From the NCBI RefSeq assembly GCF_900112975.1, contig NZ_FONQ01000005.1:62001-126000 (forward strand): a DNA stretch of 64,000 nt, read 5' to 3'. The notes below the pieces were generated by a model. The model saw nothing but the letters and a program-made list of their open reading frames with translations, did no database searches and was not told the DNA's origin. Source of the stretch: Flavobacterium xueshanense (GTDB lineage: Bacteria; Bacteroidota; Bacteroidia; Flavobacteriales; Flavobacteriaceae). Shown in pieces: positions 34,977 to 43,816 of the stretch; the stretch's first letter is position 1, and every line of letters begins with the position of its first letter. The position numbers and the translations under genes were made by a program.

Positions 34977-36928
34977 GAAAAGTCTTGTTGCCTTCCTTAA
35001 TTATTCTTGCTACTTTTTTACTCGTAATGCGAATATTTTATTTGCAGGTTGTTGATGATACTTTAAAGTTGAAATCTGAAAATAATGCGATAAAAAAAAA
35101 ATACGAATATCCTGAAAGAGGCTATATCTACGACCGAAAAGGAAAGTTATTAGTGGCCAATCAGGCGTCCTATGACATCATGGTTATACCCCGAGAAGTA
35201 AAAAAAACAGATACCTTAGAATTTTGTCAATTACTGAATATCACCAAAGAAGATTTTATTAAAAAAATTGAAAAGGCTAAAATATACAGTCCTAGATTGC
35301 CCTCTGTTTTTTTATCGCAACTAAATAAAAGTGAATTTGCCGCTTTCCAAGAAAAAATACGAAAATACGAAGGCTTTTATTTTCAAAAGCGTTCTCTTCG
35401 TGATTATGAAGTAGCTTTTGGAGCTAACGTTTTTGGTTTTATCACTCAGGTAAATGAGAAGTTAGTAGAAAAAAATCCATATTACAATAGTGGTGATTTG
35501 ATTGGGCAACAAGGAGTTGAACAAAGCTATGAAGATCTTTTGCGAGGAGTAAAAGGCGTAAAATATTTTCAAAAAGACAAATACAACCGTGAAATTGGTT
35601 CGTATAAAGATGGAAAATACGACACTATTGCTGTTCAGGGAGAAGATATCAACCTAACAATAGATGCTGAACTACAAAAATATGGAGAGGAATTGATGAT
35701 TAATAAAAGAGGGGGAATTGTAGCCATTGAACCTAGTACCGGAGAAATTCTGGCATTAGTTACTGCGCCATCCTATGATCCTTCCATATTAGTAGGAAGA
35801 CAACGATCTAAGAATTATACTGAATTATACCGTGACTCCATCGCAAAACCACTATATGACAGAGGCTTATTGGCTGAATATCCTCCTGGATCTCCTTTCA
35901 AAATTTTAACGGGTCTTATAGCGCTTCAAGAAGAAGTAGTAGATGAACAGACTTCTTACATGTGCCTTGGTGGTTTTAGTTACGGCCGAGGGAGATTTCA
36001 GAAATGCCACTGTAAAAGTTTTGGTCCTCTTCAGTTGCATAACGGAATTTATAAATCTTGTAACGCTTACTTTTCAAATGCCTATTTACGCACTATTGCG
36101 AAATATGCAAAACCTGCTTACGCTGTAGATGTTTGGAGTAATCATGTGAAAAGTTTTGGACTAGGGAGCTTTATGGGCTACGATTTACCCACTGGTAAAA
36201 AAGGCAACATACCAAATTCAAAAACCTATAAAAGAATTTATCCAAACGGAGGCTGGAGAGGCACAACAATTATATCTAATGCAATCGGACAGGGAGAAGT
36301 TTTGATGACACCCATTCAACTCGCTAATATGATGGCCACCGTTGCCAACGAAGGATATTATTACACTCCTCATATTATAAAGAAAATTGAAGGAAGACAA
36401 ATTGATAAAAAATTTACCACAAAACATGTAACCAGTATTGACAAAAAGCACTTTCCCCCAATGATAAGTGGGTTATTTGATGTGTACAACAAAGGAACCG
36501 CATCTGCTCTTAGAGTTGAAGGAATTGATATTTGTGGTAAAACCGGAACAGCAGAAAATTTTGCTAAAATTGGAGGTAAAAGAGTACAACTTAAAGATCA
36601 TTCTATATTTGTCGCTTTTGCTCCAAAGGATAATCCGAAAATAGCTATAGCCATTTTAGTCGAAAATGGAGGATTTGGGTCAACAGTCGCAGGCCCAATT
36701 GCCAGTTTAATGATAGAAAAATACCTGAGACAAAAAATTACAAGAATTGATTTAGAAAAAAGAATACTTGCTACTAGTTTACAAAGTCAATATGCTAAAT
36801 TAGGCGGACTTTCTGCAGCCGTGAAATTACAATTAAGAATTAGTGATTCTCTTCTAAAAAAGAAAACAATAATTCCAAATTTGAAAGTAAAAATTGATTC
36901 CACCAAAGAGAAAAAACAAGTTATTTAA
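34973..36928 (+). CDS. mrdA: penicillin-binding protein 2, class B transpeptidase
   Basis: It cross-links peptidoglycan during elongation together with RodA. The 651-residue protein has an N-terminal membrane helix (about 4-24), a pedestal domain (about 45-230, YPERGYIYDRKGKLLVAN) and a transpeptidase domain with all three motifs: S307-PFK310 in YPPGSPFK, S362-C-N in YKSCNAYF, and K523-TGTAEN. A cysteine/histidine patch (MCLGGF, FQKCHCKSFG, about 330-350) lies before the SxN motif, as in Bacteroidota PBP2s from memory. rodA begins five bases downstream. Confidence 0.96.
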   Translation: MRKVLLPSLIILATFLLVMRIFYLQVVDDTLKLKSENNAIKKKYEYPERGYIYDRKGKLLVANQASYDIMVIPREVKKTDTLEFCQLLNITKEDFIKKIEKAKIYSPRLPSVFLSQLNKSEFAAFQEKIRKYEGFYFQKRSLRDYEVAFGANVFGFITQVNEKLVEKNPYYNSGDLIGQQGVEQSYEDLLRGVKGVKYFQKDKYNREIGSYKDGKYDTIAVQGEDINLTIDAELQKYGEELMINKRGGIVAIEPSTGEILALVTAPSYDPSILVGRQRSKNYTELYRDSIAKPLYDRGLLAEYPPGSPFKILTGLIALQEEVVDEQTSYMCLGGFSYGRGRFQKCHCKSFGPLQLHNGIYKSCNAYFSNAYLRTIAKYAKPAYAVDVWSNHVKSFGLGSFMGYDLPTGKKGNIPNSKTYKRIYPNGGWRGTTIISNAIGQGEVLMTPIQLANMMATVANEGYYYTPHIIKKIEGRQIDKKFTTKHVTSIDKKHFPPMISGLFDVYNKGTASALRVEGIDICGKTGTAENFAKIGGKRVQLKDHSIFVAFAPKDNPKIAIAILVENGGFGSTVAGPIASLMIEKYLRQKITRIDLEKRILATSLQSQYAKLGGLSAAVKLQLRISDSLLKKKTIIPNLKVKIDSTKEKKQVI

Positions 36929-36933
36929 TTCAG

Positions 36934-38169
36934 ATGAAAAATCAAAGTGTAACAAATAATATTGACTGGATAAGTATAATCATTTATGCCTCATTAGTCA
37001 TTATGGGCTGGCTGAATATTTATTCTTCTTCCTTATCCTCAATGGAAGATACTTATGAAAAACAGTTGATATTTATCGTATTGACCATACCCTTGATTTT
37101 CATTGTACTCTCAGTCGATGGGAAATTTTATGAAAAATACGCTAGTATCATTTTTGGAATTTCATTACTATCACTGGCAGGACTATTTCTATTTGGAAAA
37201 ACAATCGCCGGTCAGCGCTGTTGGTACGCAATAGGAAGTTTTACAATTCAACCTTCTGAATTTGCAAAGGCTGCAACAGCCTTAGCTTTAGCTAAATATT
37301 TAAGCGACACTCAAATCAATCTCAAAGATGTGACCCGCCAATGGCAGGCACTTGCGATAATAATTTTACCCGTACTACTCATTTTACCACAGCCCGATCC
37401 CGGAAGTGCTTTGATTTACAGTATATTCATCATTGTCTTGTACCGCGAAGGACTTCCGGCTTGGTATGTATGGACCGGTTTTATAACCATTCTTTTATTT
37501 GTATTAACGCTGGTATTAGAACCTCAATATGTAATCCTTATAGGACTGTTGGTGCTATTAATCATACACTTTAAATCTAGATTAGCCGATAGGAATATCA
37601 TTTTGAGCAGTATTCTTTTTGTGTTGCTATCAGGATTTGTTTTATCTGTGGACTATGTTTTTGACAATGTATTTAAACAACACCACAGGGATCGTTTTAA
37701 TATCCTTTTAGGGAAAACAGTAGACTTGAAAGGCATTGGATATAATACCAATCAATCCGAAATTGCTATTGGCTCTGGAGGTTGGTTAGGAAAAGGATTT
37801 CTTGAAGGCACTCAAACTAAAGGTGGATTTGTCCCAGAACAACATACGGATTACATTTTTACAACTGTAGGCGAAGAGTGGGGATTTGCAGGTTCTTTGG
37901 TCGTAATAGCCCTTTTTACAGGTCTATTCCTAAGAATAATTTACTTAGCAGAAAGACAAAAAACAAAATTCAGCAGAGTTTATGGATATTGTGTTGCAGG
38001 AATCTTATTCACACACTTCTTCGTAAATATTGCGATGGTGGTAGGTATTTTTCCAACAATTGGGGTTCCGCTTCCATTCTTTTCATACGGAGGTTCTGGA
38101 CTTTGGGGATTCACGATCTTGTTGTTTATATTCATAAAAATGGATGCAAATAAAGTAAACGAATGGTAA
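36934..38169 (+). CDS. rodA: RodA, SEDS-family peptidoglycan glycosyltransferase
   Basis: It polymerises lipid II in partnership with PBP2. The 411-residue protein has about ten membrane helices, the GQRCWYAIGSFTIQPSEFAK segment (near 89-108) including the family's QPSE, the QPDPGSALIY motif (near 150-159), and the FVPEQHTDYIFTTVGEEWG loop near 290-308 with the conserved EQHTDFIF-like stretch. It closes with PLPFFSYGGSG. No terminator is visible after it, where a 360-bp gap separates it from the convergent protease gene. Confidence 0.96.
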   Translation: MKNQSVTNNIDWISIIIYASLVIMGWLNIYSSSLSSMEDTYEKQLIFIVLTIPLIFIVLSVDGKFYEKYASIIFGISLLSLAGLFLFGKTIAGQRCWYAIGSFTIQPSEFAKAATALALAKYLSDTQINLKDVTRQWQALAIIILPVLLILPQPDPGSALIYSIFIIVLYREGLPAWYVWTGFITILLFVLTLVLEPQYVILIGLLVLLIIHFKSRLADRNIILSSILFVLLSGFVLSVDYVFDNVFKQHHRDRFNILLGKTVDLKGIGYNTNQSEIAIGSGGWLGKGFLEGTQTKGGFVPEQHTDYIFTTVGEEWGFAGSLVVIALFTGLFLRIIYLAERQKTKFSRVYGYCVAGILFTHFFVNIAMVVGIFPTIGVPLPFFSYGGSGLWGFTILLFIFIKMDANKVNEW

Positions 38170-38464
38170 TTTGGCAACTTTAAGCGAAAGAAACCCATTG
38201 CAACCTCATTGCTGAATATAACTTTGTTTTTTTGATAAAGAGCAGCAAGATTAATGTATTCATCTTATTTTTTATTCAACTGAATCCGACAGCTGTGGAT
38301 TCTTAATCAAAAGTTCGGACAGTATTTTGATAGAAATCCGTTCTTTAATTCCATGCATTTCGGCAAATTAAATTGTTTTAAATGATACACAAACAAAATT
38401 GATTAACATTTACTTAATTTTCTCCAAAAGTTATAATTAAATTAAGACGATAGTTACCAAAATA
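38170..38464. other. intergenic gap between rodA and the convergent protease gene
   Basis: I see no gene, tRNA or clear repeat here. The sequence is AT-rich with scattered T runs. It presumably holds the 3' end of the mre-rod transcript, but no strong hairpin is evident on the plus strand. Confidence 0.5.
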
Positions 38465-38502
38465 AAAATACCCTATGATTCTTTCGAATTAAAGGGCATT
38501 TT
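38465..38502 (-). terminator. terminator of the tail-specific protease gene
   Basis: On the minus strand AAAATGCCCT pairs with AGGGTATTTT (one G-U pair), followed by a T-rich stretch. It lies 28 bp after the protease stop. Confidence 0.75.
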
Positions 38503-38529
38503 AGTTATTATTGTTCTACAGTCTTATTT

Positions 38530-40710
38530 TTAAGATTTAGCCAATTTATCTTTTTTAATTTTTACAGGCATATTCTTTCTAGAAACTACTTTAGATTGTA
38601 AATCATCTAAAACATTAAGTGCTTCTTCAACATAAATGTCTTTGGATAATTCCTCGTGCCATCTCTCTCTTTTATCTTTCAAAGTAACATCTTTACTCAT
38701 GGCGTCCGTTTCATAAGGCAACGAAGTAAATGTGAACGAATTTTTATAATCTACAATTGGTTTGTATTTTTTAGCTTTCTCCTCTATATCTAATTGAGCA
38801 ATTTTGAATTTCTCAATATTTAAACTATACACATTCTCTTCGCTTCTGCTGTCAATCCATTTCGCATTCTCTTCAATTAATTGAAATTGTGCGTTTTGAG
38901 AGATTCTATTTTTACTATTTGTAATTGCCTGATTAAAGTTGGCATTCTTATTCCATACTTGATAATCAGCTTGATCTATTTTATCCCAAGGCATAGCATT
39001 ATCAACATCACGCTCTCCCATTTTTAGATAAGCATAACGGTCCGGCATTACAACATCACTGCGTACTCCTTCTAATTGCGTAGAACCTCCATTTATTCTG
39101 TAAAATTTCTGCGTTGTTGTTTTTATAGCTCCTAAATCTCCAACAGAACTACTGCGTACAAATTGGTTCAGATCAATCACATTTTGGACAGTTCCTTTAC
39201 CATAGGTTTGTTTGCTTCCTATGATAATTCCTCTTTTATAATCTTGTATTGCTGCCGCTAAAATTTCAGAAGCAGATGCTGAAAAACTATTCACCATAAT
39301 CACCAACGGTCCGTCCCATTCAATTTTTGCATCTCTATCGTACAACACTTCTTTTTTTCTACCGGCAGATTTTATCTGAACGATTGGCCCTTGTTCTATA
39401 AACAATCCTGCTATATCAACAACAGTTGACAAAGACCCACCACCATCATCACGAACGTCCAAAACAATTCCGTTTACTCCTGCTTTCTTCAATCGATCAA
39501 CTTCTAAAGCAATATCTTTTCCGGCATCTCTACCATCTGCGTTTTCGAAATCAATATAAAATTTTGGTAAATATATTACACCGTATTTCAATCCGTTTTT
39601 GTTTACAATACTGGACTTCGCATACGTTTCTTCTATTTCAACAATATCTCTTACAATAGAAATAATCTTAATTGTCCCGTCTACTTTTTTTACGGTAAGG
39701 CGTACCTCCGAACCTTTAGTACCTTTTATTTTCTTCACCACATCATCAAGACGCATTCCAACTACATCAACCGCTTCGCCATTTCCTTGCGCAACTTTCA
39801 TTATTAAATCCCCTGCTTCCAATTGTTTTCCTCTCCAAGCAGGACCGCCAGAAATAAGCTCTGAAATTTCCGTTAAATCATTTTTCTTTTGAAGGCGTGC
39901 CCCAATTCCTTCTAACTTCCCGCTTATGCTTACATCAAAACGCTCTTTTTCTTCGGCTGCGAAATAATTTGTATGTGGATCAAAACGTGCTGTAATGGAA
40001 TTGATGTATACAGAAAACCAATCGTCTCTGTCCAAATCTTTTATAAATCCAAAATACTCATCAAGCGATTTTACCGAATTTTCTCTGGTTTCTTTTTCTA
40101 AAACATTAAAAGATTTGACAACATAATTTGCATCATTTTTCTTTTTATCCTCTTCTAATTTTTGTTTGTCAATTAAAGATGACAGTGCAGACAATTTAAT
40201 TTGTTTGCGCCATTTATCATTAAGTTCAGCAGCATTTTTAGGGTAAGGTGCTTTTTCATAATCAATATTGAAACTTTCATCAATAGTATAATCAAAAGGT
40301 TTGCTCAAAACATCTTTATAGATTTTAGTACTTTCGTTCATTCTTTTCATCAAACGCTCATAAGTCAAATTAAAGAAAGACAAATCTTTATTTAATAGCT
40401 GGTCGTCTAATTGCAATTCGAATTTTGAAAATTCATCAATATCAGATTGCAAAAAGAATCGTTTCGAAGGATCCAAAGCCTCGATATAATCTTTGTAAAT
40501 CCCCTTCGAAAAAGTATCGTCGATTTTCGCTGGACTATAGTGCCCTTTTTCAATCACAAAAGTTAATAATTCCAAAAGCAGCTTGTCTTTTTCAGGATCA
40601 TTTGCTTTAGACGCATTCATTTTGAAGGCAAATAATGTTACCGAGAGAAATACGACAACAAGGATAATTTTATAATTTCTTTTCATAAAGTTAAGAGTAG
40701 TATTCATCAA
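38530..40710 (-). CDS. carboxy-terminal processing (tail-specific) peptidase, S41A
   Basis: This 726-residue periplasmic protease resembles E. coli Prc/Tsp, which degrades proteins with exposed nonpolar C termini. It has an N-terminal membrane anchor or signal (about 12-30, IILVVVFLSVTLFAF), a helical N-domain, a PDZ domain (about 255-335, SGGPAWRGKQLEAGDLIMKV) and the S41 core with the catalytic serine in FSASASE (near 475) and lysine in YGKGTVQ (near 498). A C-terminal DUF3340-like region follows. The start could also be the third ATG (40686, MKRNYK). Its targets are unknown. Confidence 0.92.
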   Translation of the reverse strand: MMNTTLNFMKRNYKIILVVVFLSVTLFAFKMNASKANDPEKDKLLLELLTFVIEKGHYSPAKIDDTFSKGIYKDYIEALDPSKRFFLQSDIDEFSKFELQLDDQLLNKDLSFFNLTYERLMKRMNESTKIYKDVLSKPFDYTIDESFNIDYEKAPYPKNAAELNDKWRKQIKLSALSSLIDKQKLEEDKKKNDANYVVKSFNVLEKETRENSVKSLDEYFGFIKDLDRDDWFSVYINSITARFDPHTNYFAAEEKERFDVSISGKLEGIGARLQKKNDLTEISELISGGPAWRGKQLEAGDLIMKVAQGNGEAVDVVGMRLDDVVKKIKGTKGSEVRLTVKKVDGTIKIISIVRDIVEIEETYAKSSIVNKNGLKYGVIYLPKFYIDFENADGRDAGKDIALEVDRLKKAGVNGIVLDVRDDGGGSLSTVVDIAGLFIEQGPIVQIKSAGRKKEVLYDRDAKIEWDGPLVIMVNSFSASASEILAAAIQDYKRGIIIGSKQTYGKGTVQNVIDLNQFVRSSSVGDLGAIKTTTQKFYRINGGSTQLEGVRSDVVMPDRYAYLKMGERDVDNAMPWDKIDQADYQVWNKNANFNQAITNSKNRISQNAQFQLIEENAKWIDSRSEENVYSLNIEKFKIAQLDIEEKAKKYKPIVDYKNSFTFTSLPYETDAMSKDVTLKDKRERWHEELSKDIYVEEALNVLDDLQSKVVSRKNMPVKIKKDKLAKS

Positions 40711-40915
40711 TTTTTATTCTAAGTTACGGTAAAAACTATGCCAACGTCAGCAGGGCTCCCATAAATTTTTGTTAAAGATATAAAAATGTTTTTTTTAATT
40801 AACTTAAATGAATCAAGATAACATATTTTTATCTTTTGTTTACTTAATCCCATTTTGTGTAATTACATTTGCCATTAAAATCATAAAAACCAACCTTTTT
40901 TTTACTGAAATAATA

Positions 40916-41695
40916 ATGAAAAAAACAAGACCTTTAATCTTAATAACGAATGACGATGGCATTACAGCACCTGGTATAAGAGCCCTAATTTCGGTTATGG
41001 CAGAATTGGGAGAAATCGTTGTGGTCGCTCCAGACACACCACAAAGCGCCACGGGTCATGCCATTACCATCAACAGCACATTATATTTGAATAAAATTTC
41101 AAAAGAGGCAGATCCTTTTTTAGAATACAGTTGCTCTGGAACACCAGTTGATTGTGTAAAACTGGCCGTTAACGAAATTTTGAAACGAAAACCTGACTTG
41201 TGTGTTTCTGGCGTTAATCACGGTTCAAATTCTTCGATAAATGTGATTTATTCCGGTACAATGAGCGCCGCCGTCGAAGCAGGAATAGAAGGAATTCCCG
41301 CTATTGGATTCTCATTATTGGATTACGACTGGAACGCCAATTTTGAGAATATAAAATCATTTATCCGCAAAATATCTGTAGAAGTTCTTGAAAATGGACT
41401 TCCGGAAGGCGTAGTTTTAAATGTTAATTTTCCTAAATTGGAACAAAAAGACATTAAAGGAATTAGGATTTGTCGTCAAGCGAAAGCAATTTGGCTAGAG
41501 AAATTTGACAAGAGAAAAACACCGCAGGGAAGAGACTATTACTGGCTGGCAGGCGAATTTGTAAACCAAGACAAAGGAGAAGATACGGATGAATGGGCCT
41601 TAGAAAATGGATTTGTATCAGTCGTTCCTGTACAATTTGACTTGACCGCACACCATGCCATACAACAACTTAACACCTTGAAATGGAATGAATAA
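40916..41695 (+). CDS. surE: 5'/3'-nucleotidase SurE
   Basis: This metal-dependent phosphatase removes phosphate from nucleoside monophosphates and is linked to survival in stationary phase. The 259-residue protein has the metal site N12-D13-D14 in ITNDDGITAPG, the PQSATGHA loop (near 43-50) and SGVNHGSN near 101. I start at ATG 40916 (MKKTRPLILITNDD). A longer frame opens at 40808 but its 36 extra residues are hydrophobic and absent from the family. Its stop overlaps the next gene by eight bases. Confidence 0.94.
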   Translation: MKKTRPLILITNDDGITAPGIRALISVMAELGEIVVVAPDTPQSATGHAITINSTLYLNKISKEADPFLEYSCSGTPVDCVKLAVNEILKRKPDLCVSGVNHGSNSSINVIYSGTMSAAVEAGIEGIPAIGFSLLDYDWNANFENIKSFIRKISVEVLENGLPEGVVLNVNFPKLEQKDIKGIRICRQAKAIWLEKFDKRKTPQGRDYYWLAGEFVNQDKGEDTDEWALENGFVSVVPVQFDLTAHHAIQQLNTLKWNE

Positions 41696-41960
41696 AAAAG
41701 ACTTGTTACTCGGATTTTTATTAGGGTTTGCAACTACGCTGCTTGGATCCTATATTTTTATAACCATTTTTACGGAATTCAAATTCATCGCAGGAATTCA
41801 AATCATGAAATCACAAGGAAATCTAGGTAAAATAATCACTTTGGGATCAATTCTGACGCTGATAGCATTTGGAATTTTACTCAAAATGAATAAAGAAATG
41901 ATGGCGCGTGGTGTTGTTTTGGCAGTCATTGCCTTGGCGATTTTCACTTTATTTATTTAA
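41688..41960 (+). CDS. small three-helix membrane protein, unknown
   Basis: The 90-residue protein has three membrane helices (about 4-25, 43-63 and 70-90) and almost no loops. It overlaps the end of surE by eight bases and lies 82 bp before lpxB, so it is co-transcribed with them. The surE-small gene-lpxB order is, from memory, kept in flavobacteria. I recognise no family. A role in the envelope or in lipid A synthesis is only a guess from its neighbour. Confidence 0.75.
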   Translation: MNKKDLLLGFLLGFATTLLGSYIFITIFTEFKFIAGIQIMKSQGNLGKIITLGSILTLIAFGILLKMNKEMMARGVVLAVIALAIFTLFI

Positions 41961-42042
41961 GTTTATCTTTGCAGCAGAATGAAATTATTGCAGCAAAAAT
42001 GATTTTATCCGTTTGATTTTAAAAATTCCAAATCGAAAAAAC

Positions 42043-43155
42043 ATGAAATATTACATAATTGCGGGAGAAGCCTCAGGTGATTTGCATGGTTCTAATTTGA
42101 TGAAAGAGCTATACAAAAAAGATCCTACTGCTGACATCCGGTTTTGGGGCGGTGATTTAATGAAAAATGTTGGCGGTACATTAATGAAACACTATCGTGA
42201 ATTAGCGTTTATGGGATTTATTGAAGTGATTTTTAATCTAAAAACAATTCTGAACAACATAAAAATCTGTAAAAAAGACATTCTTGAATTTCAGCCTGAC
42301 GTACTTATATTAATCGATTACCCGGGTTTTAATTTGCGAATTGCCAAATGGGCGAAAGCATTGGGAATGAAAACCCATTACTATATTTCTCCGCAAATCT
42401 GGGCATGGAAAGAAAGCAGAATTACAGATATCAAGCGCGATATTGATAAAATGTACGTGATTTTACCTTTCGAAAAAAAGTTTTATGAAGACAAACATCA
42501 TTTTCCAGTCGAATTTGTTGGTCATCCACTTATTGATGCCATTCACAACCAACCAGTAGTTGAACCCGTTCTTTTCAGAAAAGAAAACCAATTAAACAGC
42601 AAACCAATTATCGCCATTTTACCCGGCAGCAGAAAGCAAGAAATTACTAAAATGCTAGCTGTAATGCTCAGTGTAGTCAAAGATTTTCCGGACTATCAAT
42701 TTGTAATTGCGGGTGCTCCAAGTCAGGAATTTTCTTTTTACCAAAATTTTATCACGCAGGAAAACATAAAATTCATCTCTAACAAAACCTACGATTTATT
42801 GCGAAATGCAACTGCAGCCTTAGTCACATCAGGAACTGCAACACTGGAAACGGCGCTGTTTAAAGTTCCCGAAGTAGTTTGTTATAAAGGCAGTTGGGCT
42901 TCTTACCAAATTGCGAAACGAATTATTACACTCAAATACATTTCATTAGTGAATTTGATTATGGATGAAGAAGTGGTAACCGAGTTAATTCAAGACGAAT
43001 GCACTACAAAACGCATTAGGGAAGAACTCGAAAAAATACTAAAAACTAGTCATCGCAATACGCTTTTAGAAAAATATGCGTTATTAGAAGAGCAATTAGG
43101 CGGAAATGGAGCTAGTGAAAAAACTGCTGCATTGATTGTAAATGATTTAAAATAA
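42043..43155 (+). CDS. lpxB: lipid-A-disaccharide synthase
   Basis: It joins UDP-2,3-diacylglucosamine to lipid X, making the lipid A disaccharide at the inner membrane. The 370-residue GT19 enzyme begins with MKYYIIAGEASGDLHGSNL and shows FMGFIEVI (near 65-72), IDYPGFNLRIAKWAK (near 96-110), the YYISPQIWAWKE segment (near 118-129) and the ILPGSRKQEI nucleotide-binding motif (near 197-206). I start at ATG 42043; ten earlier codons from a TTG are not family-like. It is third in the surE operon. Confidence 0.95.
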   Translation: MKYYIIAGEASGDLHGSNLMKELYKKDPTADIRFWGGDLMKNVGGTLMKHYRELAFMGFIEVIFNLKTILNNIKICKKDILEFQPDVLILIDYPGFNLRIAKWAKALGMKTHYYISPQIWAWKESRITDIKRDIDKMYVILPFEKKFYEDKHHFPVEFVGHPLIDAIHNQPVVEPVLFRKENQLNSKPIIAILPGSRKQEITKMLAVMLSVVKDFPDYQFVIAGAPSQEFSFYQNFITQENIKFISNKTYDLLRNATAALVTSGTATLETALFKVPEVVCYKGSWASYQIAKRIITLKYISLVNLIMDEEVVTELIQDECTTKRIREELEKILKTSHRNTLLEKYALLEEQLGGNGASEKTAALIVNDLK

Positions 43156-43200
43156 TCTATAATTTATTTCCAAATTTTAAAATCAACTAAAAAAACTCTT

Positions 43201-43719
43201 TTGAAACGTTTACTTTACCTCCTGTGCCTTGGCATCTTTTTTACCGCTTGTAAATCGACATCGCCCATTGTAACTTCTAAAGAAAGAGATCCAAAAGAGA
43301 AATTAACTCGATCTGAAAAGAGAAAAGCAAATCAGCTAGCCGAACAATTAATTGATGCAGCTACTGAAAATTTAGGTGTAAAATACAAATATGCCGGCAC
43401 AACAAAAGCTGGTTTTGACTGTTCGGGTTTAATGTACACCATTTTTAATTCGGAAAATATTAGTCTTCCCCACAATTCCTTTCAACAATCAAAAATTGGC
43501 ATTGTTTTAAATCCAAAAAAAGATCAAGTCCAAAAAGGCGATTTGATTTTTTTTAAAACGAATAAAAACAAAGAAATAAATCACGTTGGAATCGTGATTG
43601 AAGCAACCGATGAAGAAATAAAATTCATCCACTCCTCCACTTCAAAAGGAGTAATTATTTCCTCAACCAAAGAACCTTATTACAAAAAAACCTTCGTCCA
43701 AATCAACCGTGTACTTTAA
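43201..43719 (+). CDS. NlpC/P60-family lipoprotein (C40 peptidase)
   Basis: This 172-residue lipoprotein probably cuts peptidoglycan stem peptides. It starts with TTG at 43201, which gives a lipoprotein signal (KRLLYLLCLGIFFTAC, lipobox Cys17). A short basic linker leads to the NlpC/P60 domain (about 45-170) with catalytic C74 in FDCSGL and H128 in INHVGIV; a third polar residue near HSSTSKG completes the expected triad. It lies 45 bp after lpxB and may belong to the same transcript. Confidence 0.9.
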   Translation: MKRLLYLLCLGIFFTACKSTSPIVTSKERDPKEKLTRSEKRKANQLAEQLIDAATENLGVKYKYAGTTKAGFDCSGLMYTIFNSENISLPHNSFQQSKIGIVLNPKKDQVQKGDLIFFKTNKNKEINHVGIVIEATDEEIKFIHSSTSKGVIISSTKEPYYKKTFVQINRVL

Positions 43720-43816
43720 TTAGTACTCTTTTTGGAAAGAATTTAGTTTTTAAAATTATAAAAAAACTAAAAAAGAAATAAATTCGTTTCTTACTAAAAA
43801 TGTGTACTTTAGAGTT

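Noticed and set aside
40808..40915. Longer start for surE
   Set aside because: The additional hydrophobic segment is absent from SurE proteins; the family starts at MKKTRPLILITNDDG.
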